6,018 nt of DNA from Treponema sp. (GTDB lineage: Bacteria > Spirochaetota > Spirochaetia > Treponematales > Breznakiellaceae): the NCBI GenBank assembly GCA_031261385.1, contig JAISJS010000396.1, positions 1-6,018 on the forward strand. Reading direction: 5' to 3'. The position numbers and the translations under genes were made by a program. Positions 5,585 through 6,018 of this stretch are shown here, one piece after another (position 1 is the first letter of the stretch; every line of letters begins with the position of its first letter). The notes beneath the pieces are model-generated. The model was given only the letters and a program-made list of their open reading frames with translations, had not been told where the DNA came from and ran no database searches.

Positions 5585-6018
5585 TTACAAATCGATCCAA
5601 TTATCTGTATTCCCGGAAGAAAGACTGACTGTTTCGCCGACAGTGGTATTCCGATATTTTTCAGAGGAACAATATACCGCATCACCCGATACACCCGCTG
5701 TGTTTTTTAACGAATTAACGGTAGCATCACTGCCGTAGATGATGCCGCTCGTACCATTACTCCCCGTGGTCTTGATAAAGTTGCCATACACACCACCGCC
5801 ATAGCTCGCAGTATTGCCCCATGAAGAACTGGAAACAGTATTACCACTGATTAATCCTCCATACATTGTAAAGGTTCCGGCCGAATAAACCCCGCCGCCA
5901 TAAGAATAGGCACTGCAGCTGCTGCCGCCGCTAACAGCCCGGGATGTATTACCACTGATTTCACCGCCGCTCATTGTAAAGGTTCCGCCTGAATAAACCC
6001 CGCCACCATAAGAATAGG
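5585..6018 (-). CDS. C-terminal part of a repetitive beta-helix-like surface protein (5' end outside window)
   Basis: The reading frame enters at the right edge and ends at TAA (5587-5585), giving 143 visible residues. The internal ATG at 5974 is not the start, because repeat sequence continues before it. The first unit (YSYGGGVYSGGTFTMSGG then EISGNT) recurs after 36 residues as YSYGGGVYSAGTFTMYGG then LISGNT, and a degenerate SYGGGVYG follows. The tail contains GDAVYCSSEKYRNTT and ends NWIDL. Such Gly/Ser/Asn-rich GG-(I/V)SGNT repeats usually fold as right-handed beta-helices. I associate them, from memory, with large families of predicted outer-surface proteins in insect-gut treponemes, where a related RNTT-G tail recurs. 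Export cannot be shown because the N-terminus is missing. A role as adhesin or cell-envelope protein is inference. It converges with the ATPase gene and shares no operon here. Confidence 0.82.
   Translation of the reverse strand, partial: YSYGGGVYSGGTFTMSGGEISGNTSRAVSGGSSCSAYSYGGGVYSAGTFTMYGGLISGNTVSSSSWGNTASYGGGVYGNFIKTTGSNGTSGIIYGSDATVNSLKNTAGVSGDAVYCSSEKYRNTTVGETVSLSSGNTDNWIDL
5838..6018 (-). repeat. In-frame 108-bp tandem repeat in the surface protein gene
   Basis: Segments 5838-5910 and 5946-6018 align without gaps over 73 bp with about 10 mismatches, and their starts are 108 bp apart (36 codons). The strongest conservation covers the GGGVYS-GTFTM block and the ISGNT block; the 35 bp between is variable and serine-rich. 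The second copy reaches the window edge, so more copies may follow. In-frame repeats of this kind can change copy number by recombination. Confidence 0.8.

Overview
The window looks like a chromosomal segment of a spirochaete, most likely a Treponema of the insect-gut type. This is inferred from three things: base composition near 50% GC, a long TPR protein in an operon, and above all a surface protein built of GGGVYS-GTFTM-GG-ISGNT repeats, which I associate with termite-gut treponemes. The taxonomic call is an inference; no rRNA or marker gene is present.

Positions 1-4157 hold a compact plus-strand gene run. It contains a TPR protein (11 gapless 34-residue repeats, with an in-frame TAG upstream of the only usable start), an AI-2E/PF01594-type membrane permease, a small UPF0237 ACT-domain protein and its usual partner, a UPF0210/DUF711 ('PFL family') protein. 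The junctions are -4 bp, 68 bp and 1 bp, so co-transcription is likely. The one loose junction (permease to ACT gene) holds a 54-bp stretch with two hairpins, flanked by a direct AGGAGT duplication. It reads like a tiny insertion that copied the Shine-Dalgarno sequence.

Positions 4158-4263 form a regulatory gap. They hold a near-consensus sigma70 promoter (TTGAAA-17-TATAAT) overlaid by four copies of GC(T/G)CAATA at exactly 23-bp spacing, with the last copy abutting the ribosome binding site. The promoter drives an AAA+ ATPase with DUF4143 and a PD-(D/E)XK-like C-terminus (4264-5532), a frequently transferred family of unknown function. Its separate promoter and operator-like array suggest an independent, self-contained accessory unit.

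Positions 5585-6018 on the minus strand are the C-terminal end of a repetitive, probably beta-helical surface protein that continues beyond the window. It converges with the ATPase gene across 52 bp, with no convincing terminator.

I see no tRNA, rRNA, CRISPR array, transposase or classical insertion sequence. The best candidates for something undescribed are the 23-bp iterated promoter array, the SD-duplicating 54-bp palindromic element and the amber codon in the TPR reading frame.
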